Part shown: one piece after another, positions 22,568 through 30,801 of the stretch
Position numbering within the stretch: the stretch's first letter is position 1
Layout: each line of letters starts with the position of its first letter
NCBI GenBank assembly: GCA_035263105.1
Contig: DATFRO010000039.1
Location: 1 to 40,782, forward strand
Direction of reading: 5' to 3'
Length of the DNA: 40,782 nucleotides
Source of the DNA: DATBVX01 sp035263105
Lineage (GTDB): Bacteria > Pseudomonadota > Gammaproteobacteria > Steroidobacterales > Steroidobacteraceae
Made by a program: the position numbers and the translations under genes
Notes under the pieces: model-generated
The model's input: the letters and a program-made list of their open reading frames with translations, nothing else
Database searches by the model: none
What the model was told of the DNA's origin: nothing

Positions 22568-23239
22568 TCAGCGCAGGTTGGCGCGCAGCTGCTCCGCCGT
22601 CACCGTCCAGCCGAAGAACGATTCCACGTTGAAGATCGTCGCCTCGTGCGCCGCGGGCGGACCCGCCTGCAACGCACCGTCGGTGACGAGAATCGGCCAG
22701 TACTCGTGGAAGTACGCATCGCGCAGTGTCGACTCGACGCACACGTTGGTCGCGATACCGACGAAGAAGAGAAAGCGGATGCCACGCACGCGCAGCGTCG
22801 AATCGAGCGTGGTGCCGGCAAAGCCGCTGTAACGCGTCTTGAGCACGACCAGATCGTCCGCCTGCGGTTTCAGCTCATCGACGATCTGGAAATCCCACGT
22901 GCCTTCGACCAGGAGCTTGCCCTTGAGCTCGGGGCGTGCGCGCATCAGGCAGAGCGCGGTCTCCTTGCGCGGGTTGGGCGAGGCCTCGCCGCCGCCGTTG
23001 CTGAGATCGGGCTTGTAGCCGGTCTGCAGGTACACGACCTGCACTCCTTTGTTCCGCGCCGCTTGCAAGACCGAATCGATCGTGCGGACGACCGCCGCCG
23101 CGGGCACCGAGACGTCGTAGCCCGCGAGATCGAGCAGCCCGCCCTTGCTCGCGAACGCGTTCTGCATGTCGACCACGACGATCGCGGACTGCTCGAGGTT
23201 CACCTCGAGAGGCTCGGGTCGCGCAGCGAATCGCGTCAT
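22568..23239 (-). CDS. RutB-like ureidoacrylate/isochorismatase-family amidohydrolase
   Basis: A 223-residue cysteine hydrolase very similar in pattern to RutB. ARPEPLEVNLEQSAIVVVDMQNAFAS opens the protein and carries the catalytic Asp. RPELKGKLLVEGTWDFQIVDEL and LKTRYSGFAGTTLDSTLRVRGI carry the Lys. GIATNVCVESTLRDAYF carries the nucleophile Cys. RutB hydrolyses ureidoacrylate peracid in pyrimidine breakdown. No other rut gene is adjacent, so the real substrate may differ. ATG 23239 is preferred; GTG 23251 is in frame just upstream. It follows the S9 peptidase gene by 21 bases and is probably co-transcribed with it. Confidence 0.85.
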   Translation of the reverse strand: MTRFAARPEPLEVNLEQSAIVVVDMQNAFASKGGLLDLAGYDVSVPAAAVVRTIDSVLQAARNKGVQVVYLQTGYKPDLSNGGGEASPNPRKETALCLMRARPELKGKLLVEGTWDFQIVDELKPQADDLVVLKTRYSGFAGTTLDSTLRVRGIRFLFFVGIATNVCVESTLRDAYFHEYWPILVTDGALQAGPPAAHEATIFNVESFFGWTVTAEQLRANLR

Positions 23240-23260
23240 GGCATGGCTCACGGGCGGTGA

Positions 23261-25393
23261 CTACTGCACGTTCGCGCTCGCCGACTGCTCCTGCTTGTCC
23301 GCCGGCGGCTTGTTGCTCAGCTTCTCCGTGAACCAGTCGCGGATCAGCGTGAGCCGCGTGACGCGATGGCTCGGGCGTCCTTCGCGGCTCATGCCGTGCG
23401 AGGAATCGGGGAACATTGCGAGCCTGGCCGGTTTCTTGAGCATCTTGAGCGCGGTATAGAACTGCAGTCCCTGGTCCATCGGCGTGCGGTAGTCCTGCTC
23501 GCTCTGGATCACGAGCACGGGTGTCGTCACCTTGTCGACATACGCGAGCGGCGAACGCTCCAGGTAATCCGCGCTGTCGCGCCACGGGAAATCGTGGAAC
23601 CAGTGGCTGACGAAGAAGTAATTGAGATCACTCGTACCCACGAAGCTGTACCAGTTGGTCACGGGGCGCTCGACGAGCGCGGCACTGAAGCGCCCGGTCT
23701 GCCCCACCGTCCAGCTCGTGAGGAGCCCGCCACCACTGCCGCCCGCGACGCCGAGATGTTTGTCGTCCACGTAGCCGCGCTTGAGCATCTCGTCGACACC
23801 CGTCATGAGATCGCGGTAGTCATCGCCGGGATAGCGGTACTGGATGATGTTGCCGAACTGCTGGCCGTAGCCGGTGCTGCCGCGCGGATTGGTGATCAGC
23901 ACGACGAAGCCCGCCTGCGACAGCACCTGGAATTCGTGGAAGAAGCTGGTCCCGTACATCGTGTGCGGGCCGCCGTGGATGTAGAGAATCATCGGGTACT
24001 TGCGGCCGGTATCGAAGCCCGGCGGCTTGATGATCCAGCCCTCGATGTCGCGCCCGTCGAACGACTTGTAGGCCATTTCCTCGTAGGCGGCGAAGCCGCC
24101 GGCCGGCGCGAGCGCGGCGGTGTGCGTCGAGAGCTGCTTCCAGGGCTTGTCGACCGCCGCGAGCTGAAACTGGTAGATCTCGGCGGGCTGCGTCGGCGTG
24201 TTGAACGTGGCAGCCACGATTGCGTTGCGCCCGAGGGTGAACTCGCGCACTTCTCCCTGCTTGAAGTGCGTCAGTTGGGTGAACTTGCCGCTTCCCGCGT
24301 CCACGCTGAAGAGCTGCGCTTGTCCGCTGTCCGCCGCGATGAAGAGGAGACTGCGGGAATCGGCGGACCAGGCGATGCGCCGTCCGTTGACGCCGGGCGC
24401 GGTGGAATCGGTGATCGTCGTCTCGCCGACGCTGCGATCGAGCTCCGGCGCGAGCTCGCGCGCACCCGTGCCGTCCGTGCGCATCACGTAGAGGTTCGTG
24501 ACCGTGGTGCTGCGCGGTGGATTCGCCTCGTCGAACCCGGTGAACGCGATCCACTTGCCATCGGGTGAAGGCATGGGATCGCCATCCGGTCCGCGTCGAT
24601 CCGTGAGCGCGCGCGGCGCGGCGCTCCCATCGGCCGGGACCGTGTAGATCTCGTTGTCCTCGGCGGCGTAATCGGCCTCGTCGTGTCCGTTGGCGCTGAA
24701 GAGAATCGTGCGGCCGTCGAGCGACCACACCGGCTCGCCGACGTTGAACGGGGTCTTGGTGATGCGCTGTCCGGCTTGCTTCGCACCCGCCGTGGTCGCG
24801 ACGACCCAGAGCTGTGCGCGCTTGACGTTGCGATAACCCGGCACGCCATCGTTACGGTAGATGAGCTGCTCCGTCACGTACGGCGGCCGGGCCGGCGGGT
24901 GGTCCTTTTCTTTTGGCGGCTGCTTGTCCCCTTCGTACCATGGGTCGTCCGCGAGTGCGGTGCGCGAGCTATAGGCAATGCGCTTACCGTCGGGCGACCA
25001 GGCAAACGCACCGACGCCTTCCGTATCGCTCGTGAGCTGCCAGGCTTCGCCGCCGGCGAGCTCGAGCATGAAGACCTGGCGCTTCTCGCTGCGCCCGGAG
25101 ATGAACGCGAGGCGCTTGCCATCCGGTGACCAGCGTGGCGAGGAGTCATTACCGCCGGCGGTGAGCGGGCGCGGTGCGCCGCCGTCGTTCGAGATCCACA
25201 AGTCGCGCGCGTAGTCATCGCGGTCGCGATCGACCGTCACGTGCACGTACACGATGCGATGGCCATCGGGCGAGATCTCGGGATCGCCGACGAATTCCCA
25301 GCTGAGGAGCGAATCCGGCCCGAAGGGCTCGCTGGCCGCGGCCACGCCGGCGCAAAGCAAGCAGCACAGGAACACAAAGACGCGTGTTGTCAC
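23261..25393 (-). CDS. S9-family prolyl-oligopeptidase-type serine peptidase, exported
   Basis: A 710-residue peptidase. The signal peptide is VFVFLCCLLCAGVAAASE, reached from GTG 25393, which is preferred over TTG 25429 because the signal peptide then begins properly and AGGGTGG precedes it. The N-terminal part (to about residue 440) is a beta-propeller with repeated SPDGK/SPDGR motifs (PEISPDGHRI, RWSPDGKRLAF, AWSPDGKRIAY). The C-terminal catalytic domain has GGSGGGLLTSW (Ser), an Asp in VIQSEQDYRTP and His in PDSSHGMSREG. It cleaves short peptides in the periplasm. It resembles dipeptidyl or acylaminoacyl peptidases; the exact specificity is unknown. Confidence 0.92.
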   Translation of the reverse strand: MTTRVFVFLCCLLCAGVAAASEPFGPDSLLSWEFVGDPEISPDGHRIVYVHVTVDRDRDDYARDLWISNDGGAPRPLTAGGNDSSPRWSPDGKRLAFISGRSEKRQVFMLELAGGEAWQLTSDTEGVGAFAWSPDGKRIAYSSRTALADDPWYEGDKQPPKEKDHPPARPPYVTEQLIYRNDGVPGYRNVKRAQLWVVATTAGAKQAGQRITKTPFNVGEPVWSLDGRTILFSANGHDEADYAAEDNEIYTVPADGSAAPRALTDRRGPDGDPMPSPDGKWIAFTGFDEANPPRSTTVTNLYVMRTDGTGARELAPELDRSVGETTITDSTAPGVNGRRIAWSADSRSLLFIAADSGQAQLFSVDAGSGKFTQLTHFKQGEVREFTLGRNAIVAATFNTPTQPAEIYQFQLAAVDKPWKQLSTHTAALAPAGGFAAYEEMAYKSFDGRDIEGWIIKPPGFDTGRKYPMILYIHGGPHTMYGTSFFHEFQVLSQAGFVVLITNPRGSTGYGQQFGNIIQYRYPGDDYRDLMTGVDEMLKRGYVDDKHLGVAGGSGGGLLTSWTVGQTGRFSAALVERPVTNWYSFVGTSDLNYFFVSHWFHDFPWRDSADYLERSPLAYVDKVTTPVLVIQSEQDYRTPMDQGLQFYTALKMLKKPARLAMFPDSSHGMSREGRPSHRVTRLTLIRDWFTEKLSNKPPADKQEQSASANVQ

Positions 25394-25478
25394 GAGGCCA
25401 CCCTGATGGTTCGGACGCGAGAGGCGCAATCATCGGGCCAACGCGCGCGCATCACAACAGGGAAGCGGACAGGTCCGT

Positions 25479-25484
25479 TATCAT
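25479..25484 (+). promoter_or_regulatory. Possible -10 box directly upstream of the S51 gene
   Basis: TATCAT lies six bases before ATG 25491, with no ribosome binding site between them. This suggests a leaderless or near-leaderless first gene of the S51-esterase-ligase-MFS operon. The -35 region is not convincing. Confidence 0.3.
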
Positions 25485-25490
25485 GCCGCC

Positions 25491-26420
25491 ATGGCCGACG
25501 TGATCTTCCTCGGGCCGCAATTTCGCGAGCCCAACCTCGCTCTCGCGCTGCGCCAGCAGGCAATCACGGGCCCGCTGGTGTCGATCTCCGCCGGCTGGCA
25601 GGAGCGGGAAGGCGAGATCGACGAGTTGCGCGCTCACGTCGCCGTGCCGGTGACGGATCTCGGGCTGTACGCGCGCGCAGAAGAGGTGTTCGCCCGCGAC
25701 GTGGAGTTGCACAGCGCGTATCGCTCGCGCCAGTCGCGCCTGCGCGAGATGCAGGACCTGTATCGCCTGCGCCTCGCGCATGCCGTTGCGGCGACGCGCG
25801 AGCTCCTCGATCGCGAAGGCGACCCGAAGCTCGTGCGCCGCGCGGCCCGCTCCGCGCTGCACGTGTTGCGCGCGCTCGATCGCGAACACCTCGCCAACAT
25901 CGAGCGCGAGCATGCGGCTTTCCGTCGCCTGTGGCGTGTGCAGCAGCGCGCCAGCGTCGTGCCGCATATCGAGGCGTTGCGCGCGCTGATCGAGCCCGCA
26001 GCGGCGGTGCTGATCGCCGGCGGTCACGTCGCGGTGCTCGCGAACCGGCTGCGCCTCTTCGATCTGCAGCGCCTGCTCGTGGGCAAGACGCTCATCGCGT
26101 GGTCGGCGGGCGCGATGGCGCTCAGCGAGCGGATCGTGTTGTTCCACGATCACCCGCCGCAGGGGCCGGGCATCGCGGAAGTCTTCGATGCCGGGCTCGG
26201 GCTCGCGCGCGGCGTGGTTCCGCTGCCGTCCGCGCAGTCGCGTCTCGCGCTGCATGACCATGAGCGGGTCGCCCAATTCGTGCGCCGCTTCGCGCCGGCG
26301 CGTTGCCTCACGCTCGACGAAGGTTCCTTCGTGCACTGGCGCTCCGGACAGCTGACCGGCGCGAGTGCCTCCTGGCGCCTGAGTCGCTCGGGCGCGCTCG
26401 CCGAGGTGCGCACGGCATGA
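25491..26420 (+). CDS. S51-type (cyanophycinase/PepE-like) serine hydrolase with helical insert
   Basis: A 309-residue cytoplasmic protein. The N-terminal strand is VIFLGPQFREPNLALALRQ. The class-I-glutamine-amidotransferase-like core carries AVLIAGGHVAVLANRLRLFDL and the elbow LIAWSAGAMALSERIVLF, with Ser 205 as nucleophile. In peptidase S51 the equivalent motif is GWSAGAN or GGTSAGA. The likely His is His 255 or 257 in LALHDHERV. Between residues 60 and 165 lies a long Arg/Glu-rich helical stretch that ordinary PepE lacks. PepE cleaves Asp-dipeptides and cyanophycinase cleaves beta-Asp-Arg, so a peptide or isopeptide is the likely substrate; this is inference. ATGA overlap with the next gene shows coupling. 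Confidence 0.75.
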   Translation: MADVIFLGPQFREPNLALALRQQAITGPLVSISAGWQEREGEIDELRAHVAVPVTDLGLYARAEEVFARDVELHSAYRSRQSRLREMQDLYRLRLAHAVAATRELLDREGDPKLVRRAARSALHVLRALDREHLANIEREHAAFRRLWRVQQRASVVPHIEALRALIEPAAAVLIAGGHVAVLANRLRLFDLQRLLVGKTLIAWSAGAMALSERIVLFHDHPPQGPGIAEVFDAGLGLARGVVPLPSAQSRLALHDHERVAQFVRRFAPARCLTLDEGSFVHWRSGQLTGASASWRLSRSGALAEVRTA

Positions 26421-27553
26421 TCGCGACCTTGAGCGAGCTGGTCGCGAGCGGTCGCCCGGCCGCAGCCAGCATCGATGCGTTCATCGCCACCAACCGCTTT
26501 CCGATCGTCGATCCAACCGGAGTGACTTTTGTGTTTCGTGGAGAAGCGGACGCGGTACTGTTGCGCTGCTTCATTCACGGCCTGCCCACCGCGCAGCCCC
26601 TCGAACCGATTGCGGAGACTGATCTTTGGGTGCTGCGCATCGAATTGCCAGCGAACTCGCGCATCGAATACAAGTTCGAGGTGGTGCGCGGATCGGGCAA
26701 TGAACTGATCACCGACCCACTGAATCCGGTACGGGCCGCCGACCCCTTCGGTGCCAACTCCGTCTGCCAGGGCTACGGCTATGAAACACCCGGCTGGACG
26801 CTGCACGACCCGCAGGCACGTGTCGGTGCATTGGAGGAGTTGCAGCTCAGCAGCGAGGCGCTCGGTTCGAAGCGACGCCTGCTCATCTACGTCCCGGCGC
26901 GCTTTCGGCGCAGCCGCCGCTATCCGCTGCTCATCGCGCACGACGGCGAGGACTATGTGCGCTTCGCGCACCTCAAGACCGTGCTCGACAACCTGATTCA
27001 TCGGCTGGAGATTCCGCCGATGATCGTGTGCCTCACGCAATCGCCCGACCGGCTGATGGAGTATGCGGGCCACAACAACCATGCGCGTTTTCTCGCCGAG
27101 GAAGTGCTGCCGCTGGTGCGCTCGCGTTATCCGTTGATGGATGAGCCCGGCGGACGCGGACTCATGGGCGCAAGCTTCGGCGCTGTGGCCTCGCTCCACG
27201 CGGCGTGGCGCTATCCGGCACTGTTCGGTCGACTGCTACTGCAATCGGGCTCGTTCGCGTTCTCCGACATCGGCCATCACCGGCGCGGCCCGGTGTTCGA
27301 CCCGGTGGCGCGCTTCGTCAACGAGTTTCGCGCGAGCCCGGGCCGGCCCGCGGACCGGATGTACCTGAGCTGCGGCATCTACGAATCGCTGATCTACGAG
27401 AACCGCTCCCTCGTCCCGCTCCTCAACGCGCAGGGGATCGAAGTGCGCTACGAAGAAGTCCGCGACGGCCACAACTGGCAGAACTGGCGCGACCGGCTGC
27501 GAACCGGCTTGTCGTGGCTGTTCCCGGGGCCGCTGTGGATGGTGTATGAATAA
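26417..27553 (+). CDS. Enterochelin-esterase-like alpha/beta hydrolase
   Basis: A 378-residue protein in the Fes/esterase-D class. Residues about 25-125 form an E-set (CBM48-like) domain: GVTFVFRGEADAVLLRCFIHGLP, then LWVLRIELPANSRIEYKFEV and ITDPLNP. The catalytic domain has LLIYVPARFRRSRRYPLLIAHDGEDYV split over the first strands, the elbow LMGASFGAVAS (Ser 253) and a C-terminal His in RDGHNWQNW. Members cleave siderophore esters or other acyl esters. ATG 26417 overlaps the S51 stop codon, so the longer frame is not used. The location is cytoplasmic, with no signal peptide. It is followed after 18 bases by an ATP-grasp gene. Confidence 0.85.
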   Translation: MIATLSELVASGRPAAASIDAFIATNRFPIVDPTGVTFVFRGEADAVLLRCFIHGLPTAQPLEPIAETDLWVLRIELPANSRIEYKFEVVRGSGNELITDPLNPVRAADPFGANSVCQGYGYETPGWTLHDPQARVGALEELQLSSEALGSKRRLLIYVPARFRRSRRYPLLIAHDGEDYVRFAHLKTVLDNLIHRLEIPPMIVCLTQSPDRLMEYAGHNNHARFLAEEVLPLVRSRYPLMDEPGGRGLMGASFGAVASLHAAWRYPALFGRLLLQSGSFAFSDIGHHRRGPVFDPVARFVNEFRASPGRPADRMYLSCGIYESLIYENRSLVPLLNAQGIEVRYEEVRDGHNWQNWRDRLRTGLSWLFPGPLWMVYE

Positions 27554-27571
27554 AGAAGGGAGGCATCCAAC

Positions 27572-28822
27572 ATGGCTCACGTAACGAGACAGATTGGTCT
27601 GTCCCTCGGCGCGGACATTTGCTGGCCGATCTGCTTCGAAGAGATCATGCGCCGGCTCAAGCTCAACATCGCATGGAAAGGCGACACGGTCGGCTTCGAA
27701 GTGAGCCGCGTCACCATAGAGCCGTTCAATTTGCGCCAGGGTTGCCGCTACGACGTCGTGATCGACCGGCTCACGCACTGGTATCACGTGAGCCGCGAGT
27801 GGATCAAAAAGGCGGTGGTGCTCGACGATCTTTATGTCTTCAACAATCCGTGGTCGATCCAGGCGAACGAAAAGCACGCGACCTACTGCGCGATGATGCG
27901 CCTGGGGCTGCCGATCCCCGAGACCTGGATGGTGCCGCCGAAGTCATACGACAAGTCCGCGGATCTCGAGACGACGCTGCAGCGGTACGCGAAGCTCTTC
28001 GACATCGGCACCATCGGCGCGCAGATCGGTTACCCGCTCTTCATGAAGCCGTACGACGGCGGCGGCTGGGTCGGCGTCACCAAGATTGACAACGAAGCGG
28101 CGCTGCGCGCGGCGTACGAGGCGAGCGGCACCAAGATCATGCATCTGCAGGCGGGGGTCATTCCGTACGACCGCTTCGTGCGCTGCGTCGGGCTCGGCCC
28201 GCAGACGCGCGTCGTGAACTACGACCCTTCAGCACCGCTCCACGATCGCTACCGAATGGATCGCGACTTCCTCGACACCGACCAGCAGCGCAAGCTCCAG
28301 GACATCACGCTCACCATCAACGCGTTCTTCGGCTGGGACTTCAATTCCTGCGAGGCGCTGCTCAAGGGCGGTGAGTGGTATCCGATCGACTTCGCCAACG
28401 CGTGCCCGGACTCACAGGTCACCTCGCTCCACTATCACTTCCCCTGGCTGATCAAGGCCAACCTGCGTTGGTCGATTTTCTGTGCAACCACCAGGCGCGC
28501 CATGCGCCGCAATCTCGACTGGGAGCCGTACTTCAGGATCGCCGCGAAGGACCTGTCGGCGCACGAAAAGCTGCGCGGCTACGCGCTGCTCGCGCGCGAG
28601 CACTTCGCGACGGACGCGTTCCGCGAGTTCTGCGCGCAGCACCTGGCGCACCTCGATGCGGTCGCGGACGAATTCTTCGCCAGCGCCGAGGCACGCGATG
28701 CCGTGCGCAAGAAGGTGACGGCGCTCTACCCGCCGCATGAAATCGACCAGTTCACGGAGCTGTTCTTCAATCGCATCCAGGAATGGCGCAAGATGGAAGG
28801 CAAGACGGCGCTAGCCGTCTGA
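27572..28822 (+). CDS. ATP-grasp ligase of unknown substrate (A)
   Basis: A 416-residue ATP-grasp enzyme. The substrate domain is residues 1-100. The ATP-binding stretch is YPLFMKPYDGGGWVGVTKI (Lys about 159). The metal site is near SCEALLKGGEWYPIDFANACPDS (Asp and Asn ligands). The opening SLGADICWPICFEEIMRRLK and HYHFPWLIKANLRWSIF are unfamiliar, and it is not a Ddl, BtrJ-like or RimK protein I can name. It should form an amide or peptide bond with ATP. AAGGGAGG eight bases before ATG 27572 is a strong ribosome binding site. It lies 18 bases after the esterase-D gene and 12 before a second esterase gene, so all are one operon. Confidence 0.75.
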   Translation: MAHVTRQIGLSLGADICWPICFEEIMRRLKLNIAWKGDTVGFEVSRVTIEPFNLRQGCRYDVVIDRLTHWYHVSREWIKKAVVLDDLYVFNNPWSIQANEKHATYCAMMRLGLPIPETWMVPPKSYDKSADLETTLQRYAKLFDIGTIGAQIGYPLFMKPYDGGGWVGVTKIDNEAALRAAYEASGTKIMHLQAGVIPYDRFVRCVGLGPQTRVVNYDPSAPLHDRYRMDRDFLDTDQQRKLQDITLTINAFFGWDFNSCEALLKGGEWYPIDFANACPDSQVTSLHYHFPWLIKANLRWSIFCATTRRAMRRNLDWEPYFRIAAKDLSAHEKLRGYALLAREHFATDAFREFCAQHLAHLDAVADEFFASAEARDAVRKKVTALYPPHEIDQFTELFFNRIQEWRKMEGKTALAV

Positions 28823-28834
28823 CGAGAACAAGAA

Positions 28835-29566
28835 GTGGAAAAAAAGCACTGGAGCTGGAATACGCAGCGCCTGCCCGAGCCGGCGCGCGTGGTGCGCTGG
28901 GGCCACTTCGGCACTCCGGTGCTGCTGTTTCCGACCGCGGGCGGCGATTACGAGGAGGTGGAGCGCTTTCACCTCATCCGCGTGCTCGGTGAGCTCATCG
29001 ATGCCGGGCGCATCAAGGTCTACTCGGTCGACAGCGTCGCCGGCAAGACCTGGTTGCAGGGCACGCACTCGCCTGAGTACTGCTCGCGGGTGCAGAACCT
29101 GTTCGACGCTTACATCTACCAGGAAGTCGTGGCGTTGATCCGCGAGGACTGCGACTCGAAGGACATCGAGGTCGTCGCGACGGGCGCGTCCATCGGCGCC
29201 TTCAATGCGGTCGCGAGCATCTGCCGGCATCCGGATGTGTTCAAGCTGGCGGTCGCCATGAGCGGCACTTTCGACCTGTCGAAATATCTCGACGGCAAGT
29301 TCAACCAGGACTTCTACTTCTCCTCTCCCCTGCACTACCTGCCAGGGCTCGGCGACGGTCCGCAGCTCGAGCAGTTGCGCAAGCGCTTCATCGTGATCCC
29401 GACCGGCGAAGGCGACTACGAGGATCCGGGCGAGTCCTGGCGCATCGCGCACGTGCTCGGCGCCAAGGGTGTGCCGAACCGCGTGGATCTCTGGGGCCGC
29501 GATCGGCATCACAACTGGGTCACGTGGCGCGAGATGCTGCCGAAGTATCTCGGCGAGCTCGTCTGA
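28835..29566 (+). CDS. Esterase-family alpha/beta hydrolase
   Basis: A 243-residue hydrolase. The N-terminal strands are RVVRWGHFGTPVLLFPTAGGDYEEVE. The nucleophile elbow is VATGASIGAFNAVAS (Ser 119), with AVAMSGTFDLSKYLDG after it. The catalytic His is in GRDRHHNWVTWREMLPKYL near the C terminus. The pattern fits the esterase-D/enterochelin-esterase group. The start is GTG 28835, preceded by GACGAGAACAAG. It lies immediately downstream of ATP-grasp A. Two esterases with different lengths in one operon suggest sequential ester cleavage or acyl transfer. The substrate is unknown. Confidence 0.82.
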   Translation: MEKKHWSWNTQRLPEPARVVRWGHFGTPVLLFPTAGGDYEEVERFHLIRVLGELIDAGRIKVYSVDSVAGKTWLQGTHSPEYCSRVQNLFDAYIYQEVVALIREDCDSKDIEVVATGASIGAFNAVASICRHPDVFKLAVAMSGTFDLSKYLDGKFNQDFYFSSPLHYLPGLGDGPQLEQLRKRFIVIPTGEGDYEDPGESWRIAHVLGAKGVPNRVDLWGRDRHHNWVTWREMLPKYLGELV

Positions 29567-29616
29567 GTTTCGCCGCGGCGGAACGGCACATCGAAGGTCG
29601 AGGCTCGCGCTCCAGC

Positions 29617-30765
29617 ATGCGCAACGTCGTCGTTCTCGCCACTGCCCAAGTGCTCACCGGGTCGGCGCTTACGGTCGTCACCATCATGGGCGGCCTCGTG
29701 GCCGCGCAGATCGCGCCCGGGCCCGCACTCGTCACCTTGCCGTTCTCGCTCGCCATCGTGGCGCTGGCGCTGGCCACGGTGCCCGCAGCGCTCCTGATGC
29801 GCAGGATCGGCCGGCGCTACGGCTTCATCATCGGCGCCCTCGTCGGCGCGAGCGGCGGACTCACGTGCTGCGCCGGCGTGATCGTGCAGCGCTTCGAAGT
29901 CTTCTGCGCGGGTGCCCTGCTGCTCGGCAGTTGCGTCGCGTTCACGCAGCAATACCGCTTCGCGGCGGCCGAGAGTGTGCCGCCGGAGCGCGCCAGCCGC
30001 GCGATTTCGCAGGTTCTCATCGGCGCGCTGGGCGCCGCGATCATCGGACCGCAGGTGGCGCTCGCCGGCCGCTGGTGGATCGCCGGTCACGAATTTGCCG
30101 GCTCGTTCGCGGCCATCAGCGTCTTCTGCGTGCTCGCAGCGCTGGTGCTGACGCGCCTCAATCCAAGCGCGCCAACCGTGCCCGCGGCGGCGGCGAGCGA
30201 GTCGGTGCAGAATCCTCTGCGGACCACGGCGTTTCGCGTCGCGGTGCTCGCGAGCGCCGGCGCTTCCGCGGTGATGACCTTCATCATGACGGCTGCGCCC
30301 ATCAGCATGCATGTCGTCAGTCACCACAGTGTCGAGGCCGCGACGCTGGTGATCCAGAGTCATGTGCTCGGCATGTACGTGCCCTCGCTCTTCACCGGAC
30401 ACGTGGTCGCGCGCCTCGGTGAGCAACGGGTGATCGTCATGGGCAGCGCGATCCTCGCGGCCTGCACACTGTTCAGCCTGCTCGGCCACTCCGTCATGCA
30501 CTACTGGTGGGGACTGACGCTCCTCGGCGTCGGCTGGAACCTGGCTTTCGTCGCGGGCACGACGCTTCTCACGCGCACCTTGCGCGGCGGCAATCGTCAT
30601 CGTGGCGAGGCGATCAACGACTTCACCGTGTTCGGTTCGCAGGCCTGTGTTTCGCTGCTCGCGGGCGTCGTGGTGCAGCAGATCGGCTGGGCGACGCTCA
30701 ACCTTGTGACGCTGCCGCTGCTCGCGACGATCGTGCTGACGTCCCGGCGATTGCGCGCCGCTTGA
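29617..30765 (+). CDS. Major facilitator superfamily transporter
   Basis: A 382-residue inner-membrane protein with about twelve hydrophobic helices, for example ATAQVLTGSALTVVTIMGG, PFSLAIVALALATVPAALL and VAVLASAGASAVMTFIM. The motif-A-like loop LLMRRIGRRYGFIIGALVGAS between helices 2 and 3 places it in MFS. The substrate is not evident; position in the operon suggests export of the product of the ligase and esterases. ATG 29617 is preferred, because the in-frame region before it reads through a non-conserved Arg/Ser-rich segment overlapping the esterase. It faces the ATP-grasp B gene convergently. Confidence 0.85.
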   Translation: MRNVVVLATAQVLTGSALTVVTIMGGLVAAQIAPGPALVTLPFSLAIVALALATVPAALLMRRIGRRYGFIIGALVGASGGLTCCAGVIVQRFEVFCAGALLLGSCVAFTQQYRFAAAESVPPERASRAISQVLIGALGAAIIGPQVALAGRWWIAGHEFAGSFAAISVFCVLAALVLTRLNPSAPTVPAAAASESVQNPLRTTAFRVAVLASAGASAVMTFIMTAAPISMHVVSHHSVEAATLVIQSHVLGMYVPSLFTGHVVARLGEQRVIVMGSAILAACTLFSLLGHSVMHYWWGLTLLGVGWNLAFVAGTTLLTRTLRGGNRHRGEAINDFTVFGSQACVSLLAGVVVQQIGWATLNLVTLPLLATIVLTSRRLRAA

Positions 30766-30801
30766 TGTGAACACCGCGCGAACGCGCGCGATGCGAGCCC
30801 C

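Noticed and set aside
27572..28822. Naming ATP-grasp A as cyanophycin synthetase because an S51 gene is nearby
   Set aside because: It is about half the usual length, lacks the C-terminal Mur-ligase domain and shows no GS-like N-terminal domain.
30766..30801. CGCG-rich short inverted repeat between convergent MFS and ATP-grasp genes as terminator
   Set aside because: The loop is too small and there is no T-run; the GC-rich gap produces such pairs by chance.
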